From positions 1 through 64,000 of the forward strand of contig JAHDVF020001327.1 of the NCBI GenBank assembly GCA_022606425.2: DNA of 64,000 nt. Reading direction: 5' to 3'. The notes under the pieces were generated by a model. The model did not search any database and was not told where the DNA came from. It saw only the letters and a list, made by a program, of their open reading frames with translations. Source of the stretch: Lepidostoma basale (lineage: Eukaryota; Arthropoda; Insecta; Trichoptera; Lepidostomatidae). This document shows positions 46,176 through 57,129 of this stretch, in pieces (positions within the stretch are counted from its first letter, which is position 1; each line of letters opens with the position of its first letter). The translations under genes were made by a program, and so were the position numbers.

Positions 46176-46179
46176 TTCA

Positions 46180-46905
46180 AATAGACACCCACACAATATA
46201 TTTTAAATAAAAATTTATATATTTGTCAACGGAATGAATGAATACTAATTCAGAAGAAGTACGTTAATAGATTTTTTATTAATTTGTATTTTTGTATGTC
46301 TTCATTAAAAAAAAAAAAAATTAAGATAATCATTTCAATAATTTCCTTGCATTCAATTAAGGGTTAATACGACAATACGGTTATTCATTAATGCATCAAA
46401 ATGAAATAGACGCTCGAATTATTTTACTCTTAATGGAAGTTCATGTTAAGTTAAAACGAAATAAAACGATGTTGAATCTGCAACACAAAGTAATGACGAA
46501 TGTAGAAGAAACTGTTTTATTTAATTATTATTTGAAATAGATGATTTGTATTTCTATACAATACACGTACGATCGAACATCTTGCCATACAAGTATTGAT
46601 CCCTATTGTATTGATATTTTAATAGAAATTTTTCATCTGAAATTAAGGTATCTGTCTGTAAAGACAAGGTCAAAAGTGTCATATAAAACGAAAACTATCC
46701 TTGTTTTTTGCGCGCGTAAATAAATATGGTTTATATCAATGTTTGACACCACGCATGTTCTGATAACCTTCAGATAGGGTGTGAGTGAAGACGTGACCAT
46801 CCTGTATCTCGAGGGTTCCATATATGAATATCACTTTTTTCGAATTTAAACTAGATTTGAACCTTTAATATAATATTAATGAAATCCATAAATTTCGAGA
46901 AGTTT
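46180..46905. other. Mostly unassigned stretch
   Basis: A tail word of hammerhead-like elements (caacacaaagtaatgacgaa) is at 46480. Otherwise nothing supported. Confidence 0.3.
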
Positions 46906-46909
46906 AATT

Positions 46910-47110
46910 ATATAACCCATTGTTTTGGCCGAATCACTATGATACTTTTTTAAATGATTTAATATTGAAACACTGTTATTACACGTATCCGAATTTATTC
47001 TTATAAGATTCTCGTGACAGCTATTTCGCAGTTGTTTTTAGCACCTGATGATGCCGACATAGGTTGGTGAAACAGCTGTTGCGACTATCACATAAAAATA
47101 AATTGTAATA
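46910..47110. repeat. Family B inverted dimer
   Basis: acccattgttttggccgaat, then a minus half (cgtgacagctatttcgc, 47013-47029) and the plus motif at 47039-47087. Confidence 0.6.
47039..47087 (+). ncRNA. Hammerhead-ribozyme-like motif, family B
   Basis: Stem I: TAG (47039-47041) with CTA (47085-47087), and CxC with GxG next to the core. Core CTGATGA (47045-47051), canonical; extra T; stem II GCCGAC/GTTGGT (47053-47058/47063-47068), six pairs counting two G-U; loop ATAG; GAAA (47069-47072); CAGCTG; TT (triplet GTT), cleavage expected after 47080. Confidence 0.5.
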
Positions 47111-47156
47111 GATGTAAAAACATACGCTTTGCTGCATTTGGTGTATCCTGGTGGTC

Positions 47157-47521
47157 GAAGGGTTTTTCAATAGGGACGTTCAAATTTTGACAGGGTTTAG
47201 CGGCCATTTTCGTAAAGCGGTAGTTGTCAAATTTGATAAGAATATCATTTTTTCACGAAACGCTACACGCTTCAACAACGCGTTTAAATTTATATTTATT
47301 ATAATATCAGTGCTCTGTTCGCCAAATTATTGCATTCATGGCTATCCTGCATAATACGTCGTTTCATGCATATATTTGAGTCTTGTGGCTTAAACTGGAT
47401 GATATAAATACTGACAACACGTGGTTTCATCAAGACGGTGCCACGTAGCAAACAGCGCATGCCACGATGGACATTCTGCACGAGCGATTAAAAATAGGGT
47501 ATCCCTTTTGAAAGACCCTGT
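47157..47521 (+). mobile_element. Tc1/mariner-superfamily remnant, internally deleted
   Basis: Near-terminal repeats agggtttttcaatagggacg (47159) and the complement of tatcccttttgaaagaccct (47499). Between them 47413-47448 reads DNTWFHQDGAT*, the second catalytic Asp motif of mariner-type transposases, followed by HATMDILHERL. About 0.36 kb remains of a transposon normally over 1 kb. Confidence 0.65.
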
Positions 47522-47574
47522 ATTAGTCAGTTTACTATAAAGTTTATTATTGTAGACAAATACTGAATTTTACC

Positions 47575-47790
47575 CATTGCGGATAAATTATTAATATATA
47601 CAACTTCCAAACAATTTTGTCAGTAATGGTGGTCGTAAGAAGGGCGGAATGGGGAATGTTGTTAAACATAAAGCGATCGCTTAACCCAACCAATGACAGG
47701 TCATAAGTCCTGTAAGTGCCTCGGCCACCATATTCTGTTCCCAGAAAACAATTTACATCTTCGTCTCTATTGAGATAAAATTAATCAGTA
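47575..47790 (+). mobile_element. K element, opposite orientation, truncated
   Basis: gcggaatggggaatgttgtt, then caatgacaggtcataagtcc, and ttcgtctctattgagataaa at the 3' end: the reverse complement of other K copies. Confidence 0.7.
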
Positions 47791-48690
47791 TTTATTTTAT
47801 TAAAATGATGAAACCGAGTCTCTTAAGACGAAGCATGATTCATATAATTCTTAACTGTATGTAGTAAATAAAGATTTATGCTTTAAGTTGTGTTTGCATG
47901 TGATTTTTTCTTTAAATAGACATAATGAGTAGAAATTAAAAAAATATCTTACAACCAAACTAATATTGTGCAAAACATACTCAATTAAATATGTTTTTTT
48001 TAAATCAACAGAATACACACATATTACATACGAAAAACAAATTAAAAACAAGGTTTATGTTGGGATGCGATATTCAACTGTTTAACATGTGTTATTGGCA
48101 TTTACGGTATTTGTGTATTTTATTTATTTCCCTTATTACTTTTAGAATATAATAAATGATTTTTATAATATATATGTTAATGTACTAGTACTTTAATATG
48201 TTTAGGTAATGTATATAAACATGTAAGTTTTTATTTATTTGAACCTAATCAAATAATCAAACCCAATCAAATTAAAGTCGCCTTGTTCGGGAGTGAAATG
48301 TTTGTTCCACTAAAAAATAAGTGAATATGTTTTTATATTGTTAATTAAAATATTTATTTATGATATTGCTATTTAAAAAAACGCGATATCGCACAGCACT
48401 TAATTAATTTGGAAATTATCATGAAAATGACTGGGAGGGGTAAACGTAATTTAAAATACCCCATCAGGCATTTTTCCGTAAACTGTGTTATTTATTGCTC
48501 TCAAAAATTTGAACAATGTTTCACTGCCTATGGGGAGATTTTAATTTTGAACAAATGAAATACCTTGTACAGTCCATTAGGTGAATATATATGTATTGCG
48601 TTTGTTTTAATAATGGGAAACACACAATTGAAAATACCGATAATTTTTAACGCATATACAGAAATAAAATGAATTTTTTAATATAATAAC
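47790..48690. other. AT-rich unassigned stretch
   Basis: No supported feature. Confidence 0.35.
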
Positions 48691-48694
48691 TAAT

Positions 48695-48880
48695 TAACTA
48701 ATTAACCAACCATCACGTCGTCTCCCCGAAAGGGTAGGCAGAAAGAATGGACTGTCACACTTTAACCGATGCGGCACTCCATCCTTCTCTTTTAGCCCCG
48801 CGGGAGACGCGGTGTGATGGGTTGCGAACCTCATCGCCACCAATAGGCATCTCCCCCGCACACTTCAATCGTAAAACATC
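48695..48880 (-). mobile_element. RTE-like LINE tail plus unclassified GC-richer piece
   Basis: accaaccatcacgtcgtctc, then ccccgaaagggtaggcagaa, is the family 3' end; tagccccgcgggagacgcgg follows and is not part of it. Confidence 0.5.
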
Positions 48881-49059
48881 CAGAAAATAAATCTAAAACA
48901 AATAATATAAAATACAATGATATAAAATGAAAGAACACAATAAAATTTAAATGTTATTTTTAGATGGTGCACATTGTCTATTGTCTATTATTAATAGAAT
49001 AATACTTAGGAATAATAATTATAAATTGAACAATATGTTTTACTTTGTAACACAACACA

Positions 49060-49260
49060 TTATTTAAAAAAAAAACATTTAAACAATCATGTTTCGGAAG
49101 CCCCAGCCCTTCATCATTGTAGTAAATATTATATGTACAAAATAAATATTTAAATAAATTTTAATGTGGTCAGTTTTGACAGTTGTTAAAAATATTTTTA
49201 TTTCTATTTTAATTCAAGTGTTGTGCTTCAAAGTAAAAAATAGTGTATAGTTATAAATCC
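49060..49260. repeat. Family E-like element
   Basis: The minus strand at 49082-49120 has AATGATGA, AGGGC, CTTCC, GAAACATGATT; the hairpin is imperfect. Confidence 0.4.
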
Positions 49261-49534
49261 TCAAAAAAATGTAATGGTGAATATATTTATAATAGAAGAA
49301 ATAATTATAAAGTTTTAAATAATTGCATTTCAAGATAGAAAACCTTATTCAATTATTATTATTTTTTCTCTTGTGTTGGTTTTCTCATTTGCATTTATAA
49401 AAGTTGTGTCTAAATAACATTCTTTTATTACAGACGTTTATATTATAATTAATTATTATTTATACTAATGTTTTATATAAGTGACAAATTTATTTCAATG
49501 AAAATGTTTTAAGTTTTTTTTAATAACATTTGGT

Positions 49535-49700
49535 GATGATCTATGGGAGAGAACTCTTGGCTCCTGATCCAGGGGACTTGTATTCAAGCCTGGACATGAT
49601 CAGATTCCTTCTTCATAATAGTGAGCTGTTATTTGCTCATATTCAAGATTGTTACATAAATTCTAAAGCCATTGATTTAAATCCTTGGAGTTAGTCTTTA
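49535..49700 (+). repeat. tRNA-like SINE, second family
   Basis: gagaactcttggctcctgat, then cttgtattcaagcctggac, and a body matching 2885-3095 in reverse. Confidence 0.65.
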
Positions 49701-49849
49701 AAAAAATAGCTAGATTTAATTGTCTCCAAAACTCTCTTATTATCCATTATAAAATGTTTTAGATTAAAAAAATGGATATGCAAGTACGTACATAAAACTA
49801 ATAATACGATTGTCAGTTTTTTTTCTTATTTAAAATTAATTTATTTGTC

Positions 49850-50330
49850 TTTTTTTAAAATATTATTTGTATATACAACACAAACTTAAAAAAAAAATTA
49901 ATTACATATCAGACATATTTCGGACTACCGGTCCTTCTTCATTGATACATATTATAAAGATACATATTTAAAATTGTAAATAAATGTTTATAAATGTATT
50001 ATAAAAATATTATAAAATATTATGATCAGTTTTGACAGATGTTATAAAGATGTATTTTGGAAGTTTATGCTTTTGTTATAACAAATATTATGAATCAGTT
50101 AAATTTTTTAAATAATAATTAAACGTACTTAATCAGGTTATCAGGGGATCAGGTAATTACTTACAACAAAGGAAATAAATCAAAGATTGGACTTGACGTT
50201 ATATTATACATATTTGCTTTTTTAACTTCTAAATGTTCGAGATTGCTCAAAGTTATATACTATCTATTATTAATATACTAAATTTCAACGCCATTATCTT
50301 TATTAAATTTGTTTAGAATGACATGTTCAT
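49850..50330 (-). repeat. Family E element, copy 1 of a 0.45 kb repeat
   Basis: Shared blocks with 53745-54160: gttttgacagatgttataaa, acaacaaaggaaataaatca, gagattgctcaaagttatat, atctttattaaattt. Confidence 0.65.
49907..49947 (-). ncRNA. Hammerhead-like motif, family E
   Basis: On the minus strand: TATCA pairs with TGATA (stem I); core ATGAAGA (C3 is A); extra A; stem II GGAC/GTCC with loop CGGTA; GAAA; TATG; TC, triplet GTC. Hairpin and stem I are intact. Confidence 0.4.
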
Positions 50331-50789
50331 TTTGTACTTATTTTTGTTATTAATGATTATGTGTATCTTCTCAGAGCGTTATTTAAAGTAATTCATTATT
50401 ATGATATATGTATAATGTTTATATTAGACAGATTCTTCGTTATAGGGGATGTGGAGAGGATAATACAATATTTCTTTGTAAAATATTTTTAAATACTTAA
50501 ATGTATCTAAAAATCATTGAAGAGGAAATAAAATGTAAGTATCGAATGAAAATGTAATTGAACCCAGAACTACTAATAGACCCTTTTATGAAACAGATAT
50601 CAGTGGGCTTTGTTCGAAGAACATTATAGAAGATAAAAATCTTTAAATGTCTTGCAGTATATAAAGAACAATTTTGAAATGCCTAAATATCTAGAATGTA
50701 ACTGGCAATGAAATGAAATAAAGATAAATGGAATATTTAAGATGATAATGATTTTTAAATACATGCCATTTATAATATATTCATACGTG

Positions 50790-51345
50790 TAAATACCCTC
50801 CACGTTTAGATTATTGCAACGGAATGTACGCTGGATTGCCAAATAATCAATTAAGTAGAATACAAAGCGTATTCAATGCCCGATTGATTATGGGGCAACA
50901 AAAATACTGTCATATTACGCCGCTCCTGAAGGAACTTCACTGGCTTAAAATTCGAGAGCGAGTAAAATACAAATTATTTTTGACAGTGTTTAAGGTTTGA
51001 CACCAGAGAGCGCCAGCGTATGTAACGGACCTCTGCATGACGACACCCATGCCAACGGAAAGGCAACGTTCACTCCGCCCAGTAGAAACAAGTGCAAACA
51101 ACATAACGATTTCAGTCAGAGCGAATAAAGCAAGTTTCTATGATCGTGCTTTCATCGTTGCGGGTCCATTGGCGTGGAATAGCCTCCATGTTAGTATTAA
51201 GTATAAAGATAGTGACGTTAAATTTAAGAAACTTCTAAAGACTGCACTGTTCGGTTAGTCCTAGTGCGCCCTTGGAGTAATTGATTTTACAAAACAGCGC
51301 ACTTAAAATATAAGTCATCAAAATAATAATCATAATAATGCTTGC
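50790..51345 (+). mobile_element. L2/CR1-like LINE C-terminus and 3' UTR
   Basis: The plus strand reads DYCNGMYAGLPNNQLSRIQS, then HWLKIRERVKYKLFLTVFK. The frame 51037-51258 gives SFYDRAFIVAGPLAWNSLH, then KFKKLLKTALFG, the C-terminal signature. The 3' UTR has cgcccttggagtaattg and ends in an aat-rich tail. Confidence 0.8.
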
Positions 51346-51414
51346 TTTTCATAATTATAAGATCCACTTTTCATTATATTATACTGGTTTTTCTTTCAAA
51401 TAAATTTGTATTTA

Positions 51415-51560
51415 TATAATCAGAGATGATGAACCATTGCTCTATCATGACGCAACTCTCCAGCTTCCTCTATAGTCATACAGAGGAAGCTCAAGAGTTT
51501 AATATTATATAATATATAATTAATAATTTAATATTTAACATGCACGCAGTTGACTGGGTG
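51415..51560 (-). mobile_element. RTE-like LINE tail fragment
   Basis: Degraded gcaactctccagcttcctct and acatgcacgcagttgactgg words in the usual order. Confidence 0.4.
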
Positions 51561-52110
51561 GCTCCTTTTAGATAAATGAACAATTTCATTTTGCCGTAAA
51601 AGGTTTAGTCGACGTTGTGTCGTTTTCAAAGACGCCGGGTGTTATAATAACACCACACGTAGTGGCACCATCCTTGACCCGATTTTTCTCAATTAAGTTT
51701 GGCTGAAACTGAGATCAATCGCCATAATAAACGAGTTAATAACTATTTATGGTTTTCCGTAAACGAAATATAATTTTAGAAACCAAAATGTAGCCATCGC
51801 ATCAATTCCTCTCACTTTTTTAATTCCTTGTCCTGTAATTAGTATTTTCCTTCAAGATAACAACACTTTTTCTAGAGCTTTGAACATAAACAGACGTCTC
51901 GAGTATTCCGAATTGATTCGTTTATACCATTCCTTTTTTAATTAAGCCTTCGTCCTTCTATTGGCGTGCTTAAATCCACTGCGGTTCTTGTTTCCGTTCT
52001 TAATTGAATCGAGCTTTTCAAATAAGATCCAAGCCGTATTACATTTACGTTATAAAATCACAATGTTTTACAATTCTAAGTGACTATAAATATATTTATC
52101 TTTTAATTTT
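51560..52110. other. Unassigned stretch
   Basis: No supported feature. Confidence 0.3.
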
Positions 52111-52114
52111 AGAT

Positions 52115-52370
52115 AAACTTAAGGCGTTAACACTATGGAATTCCATATTTACGAATTTAAATAAAAATATACACCATTTTTTTCACTTCAAGTTTATTTT
52201 TCTCAACATGTTTGGACGGTTTTACACCTTCGTCATTGGGAGAGCAATATCGACTTGCTATATATCTCTTTCTTGAGTGTTGAGCCTTTGAAACTAGTCG
52301 AGAAAAAATGAACTCAAAAGTGGAAAATAAGTAGAAAAAACAGTGTTTTTCAAATTCGTCATTTATTCGT
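52115..52370. repeat. Family A inverted dimer, degraded
   Basis: The minus half has aagtttatttttctcaacat and ggacggttttacaccttcg. The plus half ends tcgagaaaaaatgaactcaa and aaaacagtgtttttcaaatt. Confidence 0.5.
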
Positions 52371-52549
52371 ATTTTTAAACATTTGTTGTAAAACGATAAA
52401 GTCAGTGTATAATAATTCAAAAGAGCTAAATATCAGGAAGAACGATAAAATAGGCACATAATTAGCAATTTGTGAATCGTTCATATTGTATTTAAATTAA
52501 ATAATAAAAAATCTCATTTATTTCTTCTTTGTTAGTTTTTTTTTCATTA

Positions 52550-52700
52550 AGTTTCTCCCGCCATAATAGGCGACAGAAGCTTTACGGGTCAGATATGAGT
52601 CGAATGTGCCAGGGAAAGTATAGGTGGACTCACACATGAGCCTATAGGGCAGGAAAAAATGACTCACGGGTGAGTCACCCCTGGCAATTGGTTTATTTTA
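52550..52700. other. GC-richer segment with a palindrome
   Basis: gactcacgggtgagtc (52660-52675) is self-complementary apart from its centre. The surrounding words (cccgccataataggcgacag) match nothing else in the window. Confidence 0.35.
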
Positions 52701-53162
52701 TTTATTGTTATAAACGGAATAAATTCCAATACATTTTTTTATTACAGACAGTTTACTTAAATCTATGAACATTTTATGAGCAACGGTAAAAATTAAGCCT
52801 AAGACGAGTTAAGTCTGTGAAGTCTTAATAATACAGGTAAGAATTGTAATAGGTTTTTGATGAAAAAAGGACACTATTATAAATGAGAATACAGGTATGT
52901 TGAGTAATAAAGAAAGGACATAGTTAATATTAAGAATACAGGTATAAGATTATTAACGGGAGAAGTACAATTATAAAACTTAGACTACAGGTAGGTATAT
53001 AGATTATTTAAGAACTACAAAAAGATTACAAAGGACTTATTCAAATCGACACAAAAACAGAAGGTTCGAAAAATCACGTACATTAATACTAATACATAAT
53101 GTACTTTAGATTAACAATGTGAACATGGCTGACAATTAGCTATTTAAGTTTATATGTATTAC

Positions 53163-53510
53163 TAATCGTATGTAGTTCACGTAATCTTGGCGATAATTCA
53201 GCTGTAGGCAATCACAAATGGGTATTAAATCATTTCTTCCAGGTTGTAAACATCAGCGCATTTCTCATATAATTGTATGCATCTATGATAAATGCACTTA
53301 GAACTATAATAATCTAAATTTTATAAAAGAGTGTTAAGTGATTCGTATTTACAAGTAATGTCAGTGACAATTAAGGTGTAACTAATCACAAATTGGAATT
53401 TAAATGTTTTCTTCCAGGTTGTGAACATTAGTGCATTTCATATAATTGTATGCTTCTATGATAAATGAACCTTGAACTATAGTAATCCTATTTCTATTAA
53501 ACCATGTGAG
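53163..53510. repeat. Diverged tandem duplication, about 174 bp unit
   Basis: cttccaggttgtaaacatca (53237) and cttccaggttgtgaacatta (53411) mark the same point of two units; atataattgtatgcatctat and atataattgtatgcttctat follow in each. A third unit may start at 53511. Confidence 0.75.
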
Positions 53511-53744
53511 GTGATACGTATTTAGTCCAATTAGTCCGATGATTCAAATGGATTCCGTGAGCGTAGACAAAGGCCATACGTGTCTAATCGGATACCCGCC
53601 CATAATAACCGGCTATTATCATTCTTAATTTATTAGTATTACCCCATGTTTTGAATAATGTAATGAGGAATTGACAAGTTCATTTTCTAATTAATATCTA
53701 ATTAAGGTAATATTTTAAATTTATTTCTTTTCTTTCTCTTTTTC

Positions 53745-54200
53745 TTTTTAATGTACTTTGTGTATACAACACTTATATTAAAAAAAAAAAATTGCATAGA
53801 CATTTCTTCAGTGATACATATTATAAAGATACATATTTGAAATATTATAAAATTGTTTACATGATCTGACAGATGTTATAAAGATTTATTTTGGAACGTT
53901 TATGCTTTTGTTATAACAGACATTATGATTCATTTTAAAATTTAAAATAAAAATTTAAGGTTCTTATTGGATTTCAGGTAATTATTTACAACAAAGGAAA
54001 TAAATCAAAGATTGAACTTGACGTTAATTTTATTTGATTATTTATAATATTTTCTTCATTTTTAATTTAAAAAATTTCGAGATTGCTCAAAGTTATATAT
54101 CTATTATTAACATGCATAATTTGAACGCCAATATCTTTATTAAATTAAGAGAAATAAAGCATCATAACAACACAAAGTATGGCGATTATAGAAGAAATTA
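53745..54200 (-). repeat. Family E element, copy 2
   Basis: Blocks shared with 49850-50330 as listed there; the right tail reads acaacacaaagtatggcgat at 54167. Confidence 0.6.
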
Positions 54201-54269
54201 TTTCTTTTGTATGAAGCACTTAATTTTTGTTGTGGCATTATTAAAAATAATTATAAACAATTGTACTTC

Positions 54270-54355
54270 GCTTTCACACCACTTTATTTTGTTTTATCGA
54301 ACCAACCGGTTTCGCTTATGCTAAAACTTTGTCAGGTTTACAAAAACTCATTATA
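54270..54355 (-). repeat. Family M element, CCGG-type hammerhead-like
   Basis: Minus strand: CTGACAA, A, GTTT/AAGC hairpin, GAAACCGGTTGG. The related minus-strand copy at 58430-58510 is further decayed. Confidence 0.4.
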
Positions 54356-54429
54356 AAATATAAAAAGAAAACTCATACATAAATATTTACTAACGGAATC
54401 GAAGCAAGAGCTGACACTGTCAGAACAAA

Positions 54430-54720
54430 ATATCTCCTAAGAGAAAAATAAATGAAAACATTGTGACATATTGTAGGTAGAAACCCAAGAGGTAGAGATT
54501 TACAGATCCTGCAAAATTGATGACGCAGTGAGATGGAGAAGGCAGAGAAGACGATTCTGGAGGGACCACGTCGAGATGATAGATCCACAGGGATTCCCAC
54601 GATCGTGATGCACGACTCCAGAGAGCCATCGAATACTAGGACGACCACCAAAGAGATGGAGAGACGGCTGGACGTCTTCATCACAGGAAGAAATTTGATA
54701 TTCTGTAGATCGCAAGATCT
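54430..54720 (+). mobile_element. LINE C-terminal fragment (RRPGRPPKRW family)
   Basis: The plus strand decodes as KIDDAVRWRRQRRRFWRDHV, then a broken LGRPPKRWRDGW. The long minus-strand open frame here (54373-54858) is a shadow of it. Confidence 0.65.
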
Positions 54721-54724
54721 ACAA

Positions 54725-55480
54725 TAAGGGGAAAAAGAAGAAAAATAATACGTATATATTAAGAATGGAGTGAAGTTTGGCCTTATGAGTAAGGAAGAAA
54801 TAAGAAGAAAATAATGATATTCAGGACGCATTATAATTCTTCCTATGGTTCTTTTCAAAAGTTTGCTTTTGGCCCATATTGAACCTTGTGAAATAAATTA
54901 TTATACAATTGATTTAAATCCTTGTTGATATGATTAAAAAAAAACTTAAGATTGTTTTGCATTTTTTGTAGAAAAAACTTTGGTTTAATTAATCGTTTCA
55001 AAATCATAATTCGAGATTCCACATTGTTATTGCCTAAAGTCATCAAAAATCAAAATCATCAATAAATTTCTATAAACAAATAATTTTGTTAACTGACGAA
55101 GTAATGGCAAATATTATTCCATTATTATGTTTAAAATGAATTGAGTCCATTGTTTTGGCTGAAACACTATGATACTTCCACATAATAAAATTTTCAATTA
55201 TAAAACTTTGTTTATGTATCACAAAATTTGTATTGTGATGCATAAAGAGAGTTTAATAATTTGACACTTAACAAAATTTATTGGTTAATGACATATTTTA
55301 TTTCGAATGAAACGTTATTGTACCCATTATTATCATTTTTATTATAATTTAAATATCGATTAATGATACCACGGTTAAAATAAATATAATAAGCCGTTTC
55401 ATATACTTAAAGAAAATTATGAAGCGCCATCTATGAAATGCCAATAACACATGCGCCTTGCAATGATTCCACCCCCTCAG
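54725..55480. other. Mostly AT-rich intron end
   Basis: A family B start (gagtccattgttttggctga) is at 55144; no other supported feature before the exon. Confidence 0.35.
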
Positions 55481-55508
55481 TACGGCTGATCTGACTGATG
55501 TGGTCCAG

Positions 55509-55647
55509 TACTCTCTGTTACAGACGGTCGTGGAGGCGTGCCAGAAGAAGCAACAGTGCAAGTTCCACACTAGCCCTAAGGCTTTTGGGGGCGACCCCTG
55601 TCCAGGGGTGCGCAAGTACGTGGAAGTCGCATACAAATGCCGCCCAT
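55509..55647 (+). CDS. Next exon, EVA-1-like SUEL lectin domain (C-terminal half)
   Basis: The frame reads YSLLQTVVEACQKKKQC, then KAFGGDPCPGVRKYVEV, then AYKCRP. DPCPG..KY..V.Y.C is the hallmark end of SUEL lectin domains in EVA-1 and latrophilins. Joining phase 0 of the previous exon to an acceptor at ggtccag|tac (exon start 55509) gives an uninterrupted domain (KALQ-YSLLQ) with normal cysteine spacing. The stronger-looking acceptor ccccctcag at 55480 is out of phase and hits a stop after two codons. A possible branch point, ctgac, lies at 55491. The donor is cat|gtaagt at 55647/55648, leaving one base of a split codon (phase 1). EVA1C has a second lectin domain and a transmembrane segment; no exon for either was recognised up to 64000. 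Confidence 0.85.
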
Positions 55648-55983
55648 GTAAGTATTATCACCTATCCTAATACTATAAACTTTTGAATTACTAACATACT
55701 TTTTAAAAACTTTTTCCAACTATAAGTACTAGCAAATTATATTTTTCTAATACTTCTTCTTTGTATCGATTTGAAGTTAGTCATAGGGTAACTTTTAAAA
55801 TGATGTTAGCTTTAGTTTCACTTTCCTCTCTTGTTCTTCTTCTTTGGATTTCTTTTTTTCACTACTGGAAAAAGGCCACTTCTGGGGTATAAATAGGCTG
55901 GTGTATAATATATTGGTTAAAAAATCCCTTCCAAGAGAAATAAAACAACTTAAGCCAATTACTAATGAAATCTAAGGATAAAT

Positions 55984-56175
55984 GTGATTAATTTATATGC
56001 ACCAGTCTTAGGTGTATATAAAATAAAATTTAATGATTGTGACGCAGCATATTCTCGTATAGAAAAAACAGGTTGGACTTTTCAAAAAATAATTAACGAG
56101 CACAAAATTTCTTATAAAATTCGGTCTGTGTTTTCTGATCAATCATTGCATCGAAGAAGACCATTCTTTAGATAA
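55984..56175 (+). pseudogene. Possible Penelope-like GIY-YIG endonuclease remnant
   Basis: The plus-strand frame (first codon gtg, no ATG) reads VLGVYKIKFNDCDAAY, then TGWTFQKIINEHKISY. GVYKI.C..C...Y followed by TGR.F...I.EH is the pattern of the C-terminal GIY-YIG endonuclease of Penelope-like retroelements. Here the YIG part reads YSRIEK and the expected Arg after TG is Trp, so it is inactive. Upstream sequence keeps no clear reverse transcriptase. This rests on pattern memory only. Confidence 0.5.
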
Positions 56176-56179
56176 AATA

Positions 56180-57125
56180 GTACTTCATTCTTACACACAA
56201 TAGACAACTGTTATAAACTCAACAAATTAGAATCATTAGAAATATTGAAATCAGTTAAACTAGGCTAAAAAATTGTTAATAACCAAATTCCCCCCTACAC
56301 ACCGTTCGTAAGAAATTTAATGTACGCACGAAAGCGAATGAGAAGGTCTTTGTTTGCGTTAATATGCAGTATATATACAGACTATTCGGTCCCCGCTATT
56401 TGATTCGATAGCTTTATATTTGTAAACATATTTGATAACCCCAATACTTATAATTGTGTTTTAGCTGGTTGGATACATTTAGGTATTGCCATATAATATT
56501 ACCAAACATATTTCGATAAGTTTCCTTGCCTGGGGAAAATTTAAGTCTATGTTTGTAACTGCTTTGAATTTTTGTATAATTTTTGCCATTTCTTCCGTAC
56601 AATCATTAAAACCTTCCGTACAATACGTTAAAATCTATTCTTAAAAATTGTATTGTGTAATTGTTGTTTTTAACTTGTGTGTGTAGGGCCATCTGTATTT
56701 TGTCTTAAATATGAACCGTTCCTTTACTAAATCAATAGGTCTAGGGTAAAAGGTCTCTCTCAACTCAATATATGTTAACCTTAATTCTTATAATTGTGTG
56801 TTTTTTAGCTATTTAGATACATTTCGGTACTTGCCCAATTACATTATCAAAATTTTTCTATTAGTAAAGATCTTCACCCGTCACAAATTAAAATTTATGT
56901 TTGTAACTGTTTGGCCTACAATTATGTATCGGGGCGTAAAGTTAACGTATTACTTTTTAATATTTTTGTTATTTCTTTCGTACAATCATAAAACTGTGAG
57001 ACGAATCTTTTGGTAAAAATTCTATTTAGTATAAGTATTTTTCAACTTGCGTTAATGTCCATTTGTTTTGTCTTAAAATATAAACTGTCCCTTTGCTTAA
57101 TCAATAGCCTTTAGAGTAATAAAAC
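56180..57125. other. AT-rich stretch with an internal resemblance
   Basis: Near 56440-56760 and 56795-57120 similar words recur in the same order (attgtgttttagct / ttgtgtgttttttagcta; tcgtacaatcat; tgtcttaaa; tcaatag), suggesting a diverged ~350 bp tandem repeat. Confidence 0.4.
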
Positions 57126-57129
57126 ACCC

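Larger units (their letters stand above)
42652..55508 (+). other. Intron of the EVA-1-like gene (12.9 kb)
   Basis: A GT-AG intron with consensus donor gtgagt. It holds hammerhead-like elements, SINE tails, a mariner remnant, a K element, an L2-like LINE fragment and RTE 3' ends, all listed separately, so its length is largely due to insertions. Confidence 0.75.

Noticed and set aside
54373..54858. 161-codon minus-strand open frame
   Set aside because: It is the antisense shadow of a decayed plus-strand LINE C-terminus.
42431..55647. Latrophilin (adhesion GPCR) as the identity of the lectin exons
   Set aside because: Latrophilins share DPCPG..KY but have different wording around the first cysteine; the LLSG lead-in and CPRGTSISIQ fit EVA-1 better. 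Not fully excluded.
55481..55647. Acceptor ccccctcag at 55480
   Set aside because: Out of phase with the upstream donor and gives a stop after two codons.
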